6,119 bases of DNA from an uncultured Bacteroidales bacterium (GCA_937898205.1 CALEJC010000102.1:1-6119), one strand, 5' to 3'. Positions 1 to 6,119 are shown, counted from the stretch's first letter. A program made the numbers and translations. Notes: generated from the letters alone by a model not told the origin.

Positions 1-1128
1 GTCCTCTTCATTAAGAAGAGCTGCGGAAGCGAGGAGGTTGCTAAGGTCGGTCTTGTCTGCAGGAGCTACTACGAGTGCGTCTCTTGCCGCTACGAGTGCA
101 TCGTAAACAACATTTGCACGCTTCTCTGAGAGAGTCTGGTTGTACTTAGCGCTACCAGTCTTCTTGTCAGCATAACCACCAACCTCGTAAACTACGTCTG
201 AAGAACCAGCCTTGATAGCCTCAGCGAAGAGCTTGATGCGAGCCTTATCCTTAGCTGTGAGAGTAGCCTTACCGATCTCGAAGAATACAGCTGTTGAAGC
301 AGGAACCTGGTTGTTAACGAGCTTCTCAACTTCCTTGATAACTTCCTTCTCAACGATCTTCTCAACGATCTTAGGGTTCTTAGCTACGGCCTCATCAGCA
401 AGAGCCTGAGCAGCCTCCTTTGAGATGTAACCAGCAGCAGCGGCAGCGGCAGCAGCGCGAGCAACCTTACCTCTCTTACCACCGATAGTCCAAACACCAT
501 TGAGTGTGAGACGACCAGTTGGCTCAGCATTGCGGTATGCATCAGCTTCACCGAAGATTGAAGGAGTAACACCTACGCGAGCCTCAACACCAAGAGCAAA
601 AGCCTTAGTGATGTTGTATGCCATACCGAGACCTGCAGTTGCACCGAAGCGAACCTTAAGGCCCTCAGCCTCCTCTACCATGATAACATATGCATCCTGC
701 TTCTCAGCAAACTTAGTACCTACTGAAGAAAGGTTCATAGTAGGACCAGCAAATACATATACATCAAATGCAGCGAGATCGTCAGCAAAAAGGTTGCTGA
801 TATTGAACATACCGTCGATATTGAGCTCACCGAAAAGCTTGTTCTTCTGTGAGAATACAGAGCCATCCTTATATGTAGCATTGTACTTGTTAGCGTCGAG
901 ATTCTGGAAAGGACCAGCTACAACACCACGTACGCCCCATACTGGAGTGATATACTTACCCACCTGGATATTTGCATATACTGCAGGTGTATTCATACCT
1001 GAAGCGAATGGAGCAATTGCACCAGCGCCAACGCCTACAAAGACATCATTGCAATTCTTGTCCTGAGCTGATGCTGAAAGAACGCCAGCAACAACTGCGA
1101 GTGACAAAGCGATAAATCTAAGTTTCAT
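1..1128 (-). CDS. OmpA-family outer-membrane protein, 3' end outside window
   Basis: This is an outer-membrane barrel joined to a periplasmic peptidoglycan-binding domain; 376 codons are visible and the C-terminus lies beyond base 1. Reading from ATG at 1128, residues 1-21 form a signal peptide ending ASA, with Gln22 first in the mature protein. Residues about 22-215 are glycine- and aromatic-rich with alternating strands, as in a small beta-barrel. A run of eight alanines (225-232) and a charged linker with repeated VEK motifs (about 248-270) follow. The OmpA C-terminal domain begins near Val281 (VFFEIGKATLT) and includes GGYADKKTG (317-325) and NQTLSEKRA (330-338); Asp321 and Arg337 match the residues that bind diaminopimelate in E. 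coli OmpA. After residue 345 the sequence departs from the usual domain ending (see findings). It lies 40 bp after the lipoprotein gene and may be co-transcribed with it; only an imperfect promoter box (1163-1170) is visible. The family call is secure; the barrel type is not. Confidence 0.9.
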   Translation of the reverse strand, partial: MKLRFIALSLAVVAGVLSASAQDKNCNDVFVGVGAGAIAPFASGMNTPAVYANIQVGKYITPVWGVRGVVAGPFQNLDANKYNATYKDGSVFSQKNKLFGELNIDGMFNISNLFADDLAAFDVYVFAGPTMNLSSVGTKFAEKQDAYVIMVEEAEGLKVRFGATAGLGMAYNITKAFALGVEARVGVTPSIFGEADAYRNAEPTGRLTLNGVWTIGGKRGKVARAAAAAAAAGYISKEAAQALADEAVAKNPKIVEKIVEKEVIKEVEKLVNNQVPASTAVFFEIGKATLTAKDKARIKLFAEAIKAGSSDVVYEVGGYADKKTGSAKYNQTLSEKRANVVYDALVAARDALVVAPADKTDLSNLLASAALLNEED

Positions 1129-1168
1129 ATCTTTAATAATCTATTTCGTTAAACAAAGAGCGCAAAAA

Positions 1169-2062
1169 TTACTCACCAATAACTATACCACCACCGGCGT
1201 TAGGGTATGTGCCGTCACCATGAGCGTGGCCGTGGCCCTGTACATAGTGACCGTGTCCGTGATAACCTGCAGGGATAGCGATCTCCTTGTAGTTAGCAGC
1301 AGTGCCGTAAAGAACAACGTTGAAAGTAGCAACTACCTCTGACTTGCCATCCTTGGTTGCTGTAACAGCAAATGGGTAAGCTGTGATCTGAATCTGTGAG
1401 TATGCTGTATACCATGAGTATGCAGAAACTGTGATTTCAAACTGCTTCTTAGTCTGAGCAAGGCCCTGATGATAAGCCTCAGCATATAATGTAGCAACAT
1501 TCTCAAAACCAGGAACAATCTCAAGATCCTCAACTGCCTGACCTGCGAGTGAGTCGTATGTAACAACACCCTTGAGCATAAACTCTGTAGGGTTCATAAC
1601 CCACTTCTCAAGACCAGCATGTGAGTAGTTCTGATCTGCATTGTTAAGATAGCTAGTGATAATCTGGCGTTTGCCGTTACCTGCTTGACCGCATGTAAAT
1701 TCATAAGCATCAACTGGAGAACCGACAACGATTGTGACAGCGTACTGAGCCTTACCACCAGCAAGGATGTAGTTAACAGGAACAGCTATTGATGCTGACT
1801 CGCCATTGTATGTAGCGGTTACAGTAATGTCCTGTGCCTGGATAGCTGGATCACCGGTTACTGTAACAACAGCATTTGCAACAGTACCCTTAGAAGCAGT
1901 AATAGTAGCAACTGAAGTAACATCATCGCCTGTCAATACATCAACAACCTTAACGTCGATTGTAGCGACAGCGTCATTTACCTCGAAAGCAGTCAAAATC
2001 TGCTCTGGTTCGCAGGCTGCGAAGAGACCTACCAACGCGATAAGAGAAAAAAACTTCTTCAT
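1169..2062 (-). CDS. Bacteroidales lipoprotein with His-rich C-terminal tail (DUF3869-like)
   Basis: This is a predicted lipoprotein of unknown function, 297 residues from ATG at 2062. The start gives a compact signal peptide, MKKFFSLIALVGLFAAC, with lipobox FAAC and lipidated Cys17. An in-frame ATG at 2074 would add four residues (MFFK) and cannot be excluded. The acidic residues just after the cysteine (CEPEQ) could favour surface display, as in some Bacteroidota lipoproteins; this is inference. Residues about 22-115 are Thr/Val/Ala-rich and look like an immunoglobulin-like beta domain. Residues about 118-260 look like a second, aromatic-richer domain. The tail has histidines at 268, 270, 272, 277, 279 and 281 in a Gly/His context, then ends AGGGIVIGE. 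From memory, the layout and tail resemble Bacteroides proteins grouped as DUF3869, one of which was solved as a putative pore-forming protein; I cannot confirm the match. A promoter box lies about 97 bp upstream. The tail could bind a metal. Confidence 0.85.
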   Translation of the reverse strand: MKKFFSLIALVGLFAACEPEQILTAFEVNDAVATIDVKVVDVLTGDDVTSVATITASKGTVANAVVTVTGDPAIQAQDITVTATYNGESASIAVPVNYILAGGKAQYAVTIVVGSPVDAYEFTCGQAGNGKRQIITSYLNNADQNYSHAGLEKWVMNPTEFMLKGVVTYDSLAGQAVEDLEIVPGFENVATLYAEAYHQGLAQTKKQFEITVSAYSWYTAYSQIQITAYPFAVTATKDGKSEVVATFNVVLYGTAANYKEIAIPAGYHGHGHYVQGHGHAHGDGTYPNAGGGIVIGE

Positions 2063-2158
2063 TTTAAAAAACATTATACATTAAACTTATTTAACTTCAT
2101 GTCTGTGCGTTAGAGTACGCGTAAAGGGATAAGTATACAACATACAACTAACAGAGGG

Positions 2159-2166
2159 CAAAGATA
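2159..2166 (-). promoter_or_regulatory. Bacteroidota-type -7 promoter box for the lipoprotein gene
   Basis: On the minus strand this reads TATCTTTG, a full match to the Bacteroidota primary sigma factor -7 consensus TAnnTTTG. The region 19-24 bp upstream is T-rich but lacks a clear TTTG, so the -33 element is weak. The box starts about 28 bp after the stop codon of the upstream YjbH-like gene and would give a leader of roughly 80-95 nt before the lipoprotein start. It suggests that the lipoprotein, and perhaps the OmpA-like gene after it, is transcribed separately from the four-gene cassette. Confidence 0.55.
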
Positions 2167-2193
2167 TAATAAAAAAAGCAATAAAAAAAATTT

Positions 2194-3399
2194 TTATTTA
2201 AAAATATCCGAACTCACATAGTATGGGTTAAAAGCATTGTTGCTCATGATATTATCAGTGGTTTCCGTGCGGAATTCCTTGTAGTAAATCTGCTCGTTAT
2301 TAGCATTATAGGACATACCCATGTGCGGAGAGACAGAAATCCTCGGGATATAACCGTGTCTCTTGTGACGATATGGCGGAAGAGCAATCTGGAACCTGAA
2401 GCCCACATTAAGATCAGTATCAAAGCGAGGATCGATGCCCTTGACTGCATAGAGTCCCACTGAAGCGTGCCTGAAATGACGGATCATCTCATATTTTACG
2501 CCATAATCACCCAACAAGAACTTCTGAGCACGAAGAATAAACTGAGTTTTCAACGAAGGATTATAGTAATTGGCCGAAAAATTCCAGACAAAATTAAACT
2601 CGGTTCCGTAGTACCATTTGAAAGCGTCCCAAGAATAGATTGAGAGATAGGCCATCTGAGTATCTACCCAGAAACGCTCATTCGGAAAATGATAGGCCAT
2701 CTCCAGAGCTGCGCCATATCTGCTGTTGCTGAAAGTACCGGCAGTGAGTTTACCGATCACGTTTAGGTTCCAAGGATCGCGGAAACGCTGTGAGAGACTC
2801 ACCATGCCCGGATGCACCTTGTCTTCCAGGATTCCGTAGCCGTCATTATATATAGGTATCTTCAGCTGGTATGTAAACTTCATTCCCGGCCACAATGACA
2901 CCTCAATTGCAGGACTTAGCTGCCACAGGCTCTGATATACCTGATTGATGATAAGGTTCATCAAAGAGACCTGGGGATAGACTGCAATATTGACCTTGCC
3001 AAAATTGCTGTTGAGCTTCCGGGTTTTCCTGACCTCGTCCCAACTCTCATCAAGTCTTTTTGTGGTGTGCCAGTACTCGCTGTGTGGGAAATAGGTCATG
3101 GTGAGTTCCGGAACATCGTAGTGAGTTCCGATGAGCTTGACCGCCTTCTTATCAATGGAAGCAGATTCTATGATCCTTCTAGCCTCAGCAAAACCTTCTG
3201 CCGGAAGTTTATATCTATCGTTTTCTATCGTATATACTTTGTAGTCTGGAGTTTCAGCAACTCTCACATTGACAAATCCCGCCTCCATCAGCTTCACGGC
3301 AGTACTATCTACTTCGTCCTGAAATGAAGCAGTTTGAGCAGATGAAAGCCCAAGCGCTGCGCACAAGAGCCCCAATGTCAGTATTATTCTTCTACACAT
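2194..3399 (-). CDS. YjbH/GfcD-like protein: inter-barrel domain plus C-terminal beta-barrel
   Basis: This 401-residue exported protein matches, by eye, the second half of YjbH (PF06082), an outer-membrane protein tied to exopolysaccharide or group 4 capsule production in E. coli. Residues 1-21 are a signal peptide (MCRRIILTLGLLCAALGLSS then Ala), leaving Gln22 first. Residues about 31-104 resemble the soluble YjbH domain that follows the first barrel, with KLMEAGFVNVRV (36-47) and the strand TIENDRYKL (57-65). From about residue 135 the pattern is a beta-barrel: QLSPAIEVSLWPG (160-172), KIPIYND (180-186) and LLGDYGVKYEMIRHFR (295-310), the last resembling the conserved GDxG-type strand of YjbH. 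The N-terminal YjbH barrel is missing here and is encoded by the first gene of the same cassette. The gene starts 3 bp after the preceding stop codon, so it is probably translationally coupled. Family assignment is fairly sure; the transported substrate is unknown. Confidence 0.8.
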   Translation of the reverse strand: MCRRIILTLGLLCAALGLSSAQTASFQDEVDSTAVKLMEAGFVNVRVAETPDYKVYTIENDRYKLPAEGFAEARRIIESASIDKKAVKLIGTHYDVPELTMTYFPHSEYWHTTKRLDESWDEVRKTRKLNSNFGKVNIAVYPQVSLMNLIINQVYQSLWQLSPAIEVSLWPGMKFTYQLKIPIYNDGYGILEDKVHPGMVSLSQRFRDPWNLNVIGKLTAGTFSNSRYGAALEMAYHFPNERFWVDTQMAYLSIYSWDAFKWYYGTEFNFVWNFSANYYNPSLKTQFILRAQKFLLGDYGVKYEMIRHFRHASVGLYAVKGIDPRFDTDLNVGFRFQIALPPYRHKRHGYIPRISVSPHMGMSYNANNEQIYYKEFRTETTDNIMSNNAFNPYYVSSDIFK

Positions 3400-3402
3400 A
3401 CA

Positions 3403-4089
3403 CTATTTATTTATCGAGCACAACTGTTCTATAGTTTCCAATTTCATTTCCTTGTCATAGGTGTCATGTCTCACCATCCCCACACCTAAAGCATACCAGG
3501 TATATGCAGTGGTCTCACGATTTCTTCCAGGACCTTTCTCTATTTTATGCTCTCTCACCACCATGCAATCAAACTCTCCTGCAGGAGTGCTGATCTTTTC
3601 TTTGCGGACCACTTCTCTATTGTCTATGACAACTTTATATTTCGCCAGTTTGATGGAGACTGTAAAACGGGCATCCGGCAACACATCACCGACAGCCATA
3701 TCTACGGGTAATGTGGAGTAGAAAATCTCTGCAGATACCATGCTTTCAGGGAGATAATTGACAAAGACCGATTTTAAAGATGCAGCAAGATCAAGAGTTA
3801 CATCTCCACCTGCCGAGAGTTCGGCACTCAAAGCCACAGGGCCACCATACATTTCTGCTCCTGAAGGCTTGGTAAAGAGTGAATTATACTTAATTGCCTT
3901 TGCTCCGGAGCCCGTCTCCCTCACGTCTTCGATTGTCATCACATGCCTCCACTTGAGATCCCCGGACCCGGCAAAGTGCCTCTCATAGTTGAGCTCCGTC
4001 CCTTGCTCCCCACAGAAATAACCAACTTGTGCTCCGGACAGAACACAAGTTGTCATAAGGGTAAAAATCAAAGCAAGGAAACGCTTCAT
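3403..4089 (-). CDS. Secreted DUF3108/TapB-like protein
   Basis: This is a 228-residue exported protein of unknown function. Residues 1-20 form a signal peptide ending SGA, with Gln21 at the mature N-terminus; Cys15 sits inside the hydrophobic stretch but lacks a proper lipobox, so I call it soluble or membrane-associated rather than a lipoprotein. The rest is predicted to be mostly beta-strand. Two late motifs, TPAGEFDC (168-175) and WYALGVGMVR (198-207), match what I know of the DUF3108/TapB-like group: a 'paGtfdc' strand, then a 'y.a.GvGlv' strand near the end. Mature cysteines are 26, 175 and 223. It is the third gene of the cassette, 4 bp after the previous stop and 3 bp before the next start. 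By position it might stand in for the small periplasmic partners (GfcB/YjbF, GfcC/YjbG) that accompany YjbH in E. coli, but I see no sequence resemblance to those. The family match is by motif only. Confidence 0.7.
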   Translation of the reverse strand: MKRFLALIFTLMTTCVLSGAQVGYFCGEQGTELNYERHFAGSGDLKWRHVMTIEDVRETGSGAKAIKYNSLFTKPSGAEMYGGPVALSAELSAGGDVTLDLAASLKSVFVNYLPESMVSAEIFYSTLPVDMAVGDVLPDARFTVSIKLAKYKVVIDNREVVRKEKISTPAGEFDCMVVREHKIEKGPGRNRETTAYTWYALGVGMVRHDTYDKEMKLETIEQLCSINK

Positions 4090-4093
4090 CAGC

Positions 4094-4984
4094 CTAGAAT
4101 ATCTTATAAATCAATCTCAGTGTCAGCTGAGGATATATGACCGCATAATCCATATATGACAATATGGTTTCAATGGCAGGAACAGATGCGGAAATATCAT
4201 ACGCACCCTGATCGTAACTCAACTGATTGGGAGAAGTTATCTCAGGCTTGCCATGATACCACACACCGAGGTCAAACTGGAAGCCCACGTGACTCTTCGG
4301 CACACTTCTTCCAAAACCAAATCCGAGATATGGACGCAGTCTTGCCACTTTGAGATCTGCAGCTACCACTCCGACACCGCCGTCTTCCTTGACGCCATAG
4401 GTTTTTCCATCCAGATTGACTTTGAGATCTGCATTTTGAGCAACATAACCCGGCTCCCCGGCATATTTGGCATTGACGGCATCAATTTCTGCAACCACGG
4501 CCTTATATTCGTTCCATGTCGTCTTATCTGATCTGACAGTCGCATTGATGAGATTGTCACCCATGCCATAGTAGGCGCCAAGAGTAAAGTGAAATGAGGA
4601 CTTCTTGGACGGGTATAGTTCAAGAAGCAACTTTGCAGTGCTGAAATTGATGACAGGGCTTGCAGTAACATCTATATCCGAGAACCTTGTCTCTATCATA
4701 TCTTCAGCATCCAGGCCCAGAGACGTGATCTGATTGTTAAAATCAGTAATAACATCATTGACAATCGATGAGCCGACTGTAAAAGTGCGGTTGACCGCCA
4801 GCGAAGGTGCATTAAATCCTGCTTTCAAGACCACATGATCGGTCACCATCGGCAGCGCAAGTTCCACGCCCACACCTGTAGTACCGACTTCAACACCAAA
4901 AGAAAGGCTCTTGAAGGCTTCCTGGGCAGAAGAGATGGCAATGCTAAGAAAAACCAAAGTTGCTACAGAAACAGATCTTTTCAT
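4094..4984 (-). CDS. Outer-membrane beta-barrel protein of unknown function
   Basis: This is a 296-residue predicted outer-membrane barrel. The signal peptide (residues 1-20) ends ISSA, with Gln21 next. The first strand, FGVEVGTTGVGVEL (29-42), and the late strand pair LRPYLGFGFGRSV (216-228) and FDLGVWYHGKP (237-247) match a pattern I recall from uncharacterised outer-membrane proteins of Proteobacteria ('aGttGlG', 'pYlGiGwG', 'DlGvlf.G.P'). The C-terminus, PQLTLRLIYKIF, is an amphipathic strand ending in phenylalanine, the classic recognition signal for the BAM insertion machinery. A charged stretch at about 160-205, between strand-rich parts, may be a long loop. It is the second gene of the cassette, 8 bp after the first and 4 bp before the third, and lies between the two YjbH halves. 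It is not itself YjbH-like. Being a barrel is well supported; the role is not known and could be a channel or a structural partner. Confidence 0.8.
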   Translation of the reverse strand: MKRSVSVATLVFLSIAISSAQEAFKSLSFGVEVGTTGVGVELALPMVTDHVVLKAGFNAPSLAVNRTFTVGSSIVNDVITDFNNQITSLGLDAEDMIETRFSDIDVTASPVINFSTAKLLLELYPSKKSSFHFTLGAYYGMGDNLINATVRSDKTTWNEYKAVVAEIDAVNAKYAGEPGYVAQNADLKVNLDGKTYGVKEDGGVGVVAADLKVARLRPYLGFGFGRSVPKSHVGFQFDLGVWYHGKPEITSPNQLSYDQGAYDISASVPAIETILSYMDYAVIYPQLTLRLIYKIF

Positions 4985-4992
4985 ATCAAAAT

Positions 4993-5778
4993 TTACTTCA
5001 TTCTGACTTTAAACCTAAGTCCAAAGTTAATCCACTTCATATTTTGAAGCTCAAACATGGCCTCAAATCTATTGTCCCAGATTGATGCGATAAATCCCAT
5101 ATTGAATGTGCGTGAGTCATACTCCGCAATGAGATTGATATCGTCAACAATCAAGATATCTCTGACCCAGATAGGACGCCAGTTTATGCCGACACAAGGG
5201 CCGTTGAGAGCATAATCCGCTCTTTGGTTGTATTGGTAGGCCAGATGGCCTCCGACCTGACCCCATGGGGTATTGAAATGTTTGGACGCAGCCACATAGT
5301 AGCGGTTGAAATAACCGTTGCCTGAAGTGACATCCATATCAATATATCCTCCGGCAGATGATCCAGTCGTCGGATCGCTCACGCCCACAACAAGCGACGG
5401 AATCCACTTCAGGCCAAACTCCCCTTCCTTGAGCAGTTGGAAACGTCCAGCAAAATGACGGTCCTGATTAAACATGATCAAGTCTCTGTCTGTAGGATTT
5501 GGCCTGCGCTTCCCATCAAAGATCGTGCAGACATACGACACATCCAGTCGGCTCCAGAAAGTAATATTGAAGCCATAGGCAAATGTATCATAGCCCCAGC
5601 CGGAAGTAGGAAGCGCGTGCTTGTTGATATAGTTGTTGGTAATCATAAAGGTCCCGTTCTCTTCCATCACCGCATTGGGCATCTGGAGCAGACCGGGCTG
5701 ACTATCAACAAACTGCGCCCGTGCTGAAAAGCACGAGAGCAGTATGATGGTAGTGAATATCAGCGAAAAACGCTTCAT
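4993..5778 (-). CDS. YjbH/GfcD-like N-terminal beta-barrel domain protein
   Basis: This 261-residue exported protein matches the first half of YjbH (PF06082), an outer-membrane protein linked in E. coli to exopolysaccharide production. The signal peptide (residues 1-21) ends ARA, with Gln22 next. The mature start contains GLLQMPNA (29-36), the typical YjbH opening, in which the family has a G-[LI]-[LI]-x-x-P-x-A pattern. Further family motifs are NQDRHFAGRFQLLKEG (104-119), IPSLVVGVSDPTTG (126-139) and YVAASKHF (160-167), which correspond to the 'DrsfdvkfrLleEg', 'PalavGlrD' and 'EYlvaSKrf' blocks. The protein ends in a strand, FGLRFKVRMK, where full-length YjbH would run on into its soluble middle domain. 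The missing part is the fourth gene of this cassette; together they total 662 residues, close to the single-chain E. coli protein. Translation starts 15 bp after the rubrerythrin stop. The family call is firm; whether it forms a barrel alone or only with its partner is open. Confidence 0.85.
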   Translation of the reverse strand: MKRFSLIFTTIILLSCFSARAQFVDSQPGLLQMPNAVMEENGTFMITNNYINKHALPTSGWGYDTFAYGFNITFWSRLDVSYVCTIFDGKRRPNPTDRDLIMFNQDRHFAGRFQLLKEGEFGLKWIPSLVVGVSDPTTGSSAGGYIDMDVTSGNGYFNRYYVAASKHFNTPWGQVGGHLAYQYNQRADYALNGPCVGINWRPIWVRDILIVDDINLIAEYDSRTFNMGFIASIWDNRFEAMFELQNMKWINFGLRFKVRMK

Positions 5779-5793
5779 CTCACTAAGAGTATT

Positions 5794-6119
5794 TTAATAG
5801 TTCTGTGCTGCGAGGCGGAAATAGCTCTTAGGGTGTGCACAAACCGGACACATTTCTGGAGCGTTAGGGCCGACAACGATATGGCCACAGTTACCACACT
5901 CCCAGATAGCATCTCCGTCACGAGTAAATACAAGCTTACCCTCGATATTTGCAAGAAGCTTCTTATAGCGCTCTTCATGGTGCTTCTCGATCTCTGCCAC
6001 CATCTCAAAAAGAGCTGCAATCTCATCAAAACCCTCAGCCTTTGCATCTGCTGCAAAGCTTGGGTACATATCTGTCCACTCGTAGTTCTCACCCTCGGCA
6101 GCGTCCTTGAGGTTGGTCA
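5794..6119 (-). CDS. rbr: Rubrerythrin, 5' end outside window
   Basis: This is the C-terminal 107 residues of rubrerythrin, a cytoplasmic non-haem iron peroxidase that reduces hydrogen peroxide in anaerobes. The frame is open to the window edge, so the ATG at 6069 is internal: the codons before it read TNLKDAAEGENYEWTD, a well-conserved rubrerythrin stretch. Numbering the visible residues from the edge, Glu10 and Glu13 (GENYE) and Glu44 with His47 (EKHH) are the second-half ligands of the di-iron site. The rubredoxin-like domain follows, with its FeS4 cysteines at 74 and 77 (CGNC) and at 90 and 93 (CPVC). The normal family ending, HPKSYFRLAAQNY, is present. Full-length family members are about 190 residues, so roughly 85 are missing, including the first di-iron glutamates. 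The stop lies 15 bp before the YjbH-like gene. Its function is unrelated to the cassette, so the link is probably just proximity or shared transcription. Confidence 0.95.
   Translation of the reverse strand, partial: TNLKDAAEGENYEWTDMYPSFAADAKAEGFDEIAALFEMVAEIEKHHEERYKKLLANIEGKLVFTRDGDAIWECGNCGHIVVGPNAPEMCPVCAHPKSYFRLAAQNY

Larger units (their letters stand above)
2194..5778 (-). other. Probable four-gene operon of exported envelope proteins with a split YjbH
   Basis: Four genes in one direction are separated by only 8, 4 and 3 bp (gaps at 4985-4992, 4090-4093 and 3400-3402). All four products carry a signal peptide cleaved before Gln, and three of them look like outer-membrane barrels. The order is YjbH first half, a separate barrel, a DUF3108/TapB-like protein, then YjbH second half. 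The spacing argues for one mRNA and equal dosage, as expected for parts of one assembly. The rubrerythrin stop lies only 15 bp upstream of the first gene and no promoter box is evident in that gap, so read-through from rubrerythrin or a promoter inside it is possible. No cytoplasmic enzyme, Wza-like or Wzc-like gene is visible in the window. Confidence 0.7.

Noticed and set aside
347..385. Tandem repeat of a CTTCTCAACGAT unit.
   Set aside because: It encodes the VEK-repeat linker of the OmpA-like protein, a common feature of Bacteroidales OmpA proteins, not a separate repeat element.
500..1066. A 188-codon plus-strand open frame opposite the OmpA-like gene.
   Set aside because: It is antisense to a well-supported gene, has no recognisable domain, and its length follows from the biased codon use of the real gene.
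1163..1170. Possible -7 box for the OmpA-like gene (AATTTTTG on the minus strand).
   Set aside because: It differs from TAnnTTTG at the first base, overlaps the lipoprotein stop codon and has no clear -33 element, so it is too weak to list as a promoter.
2107..2120. Small inverted repeat GCGT-6-ACGC in the lipoprotein leader, considered as a regulatory hairpin.
   Set aside because: The stem is only 4 bp and the flanking bases do not pair.
2180..2198. Perfect 8-bp inverted repeat with a 3-nt loop (AATAAAAA / TTTTTATT), followed on the minus strand by a T-run, as a terminator of the YjbH cassette.
   Set aside because: The stem is entirely A/T and overlaps the stop codon, so it would be weak. 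In DNA this AT-rich such a repeat is likely by chance.
3101..3130. Direct repeat GTGAGTTCCG with a 10-bp spacer.
   Set aside because: It lies inside the YjbH-like coding region, is only two copies, and encodes ordinary sequence (GTHYDVPELT), so it is probably incidental.
5775..6092. A 105-codon minus-strand frame overlapping rubrerythrin.
   Set aside because: It is an out-of-frame shadow; the overlapping frame encodes conserved rubrerythrin motifs including the four FeS4 cysteines.

Overview
The window looks like a piece of a Bacteroidales-type (phylum Bacteroidota) chromosome, probably from a gut or other anaerobic member. The reasons are the AT-rich leaders without Shine-Dalgarno sequences, a TAnnTTTG-type promoter box, signal peptides cleaved just before a glutamine, a lipoprotein with a His-Gly tail of a kind I recall from Bacteroides, and an anaerobe-type rubrerythrin. 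The genus cannot be fixed from this sequence. Every credible gene lies on the minus strand, so transcription runs from high to low coordinates. The plus-strand open frames are shadows of these genes.

In transcription order the window holds: (1) the C-terminal part of a rubrerythrin, cut by the window edge (5794-6119); (2) a tight four-gene cassette of exported proteins (5778 down to 2194): a YjbH N-terminal-type beta-barrel, a second unrelated outer-membrane beta-barrel, a small DUF3108/TapB-like secreted protein, and a protein with the YjbH inter-barrel domain plus the YjbH C-terminal barrel; (3) a 119-131 bp intergenic leader carrying a recognisable Bacteroidota promoter box; (4) a small lipoprotein with a His-rich tail (1169-2062); (5) an OmpA-family protein, cut by the other window edge (1-1128).

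The most interesting point is the cassette. In E. coli, YjbH/GfcD is one polypeptide of about 700 residues, encoded with other exopolysaccharide or group 4 capsule export genes. Here its two halves appear to be separate secreted proteins of 261 and 401 residues, each with its own signal peptide, and two other exported proteins are encoded between them. The gaps are only 8, 4 and 3 bp, which suggests co-expression of parts of one outer-membrane assembly. A role in polysaccharide export or surface assembly is inferred from the YjbH family only; no glycosyltransferase, Wza or Wzc gene is visible here.

A second point is the OmpA-like protein. Its peptidoglycan-binding domain starts normally but, after the conserved arginine, runs into a helical FIVAR-like segment instead of the expected end of the fold. 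No RNA genes, CRISPR arrays, insertion sequences or origins were seen, and no stretch above 300 bp lacks a gene.
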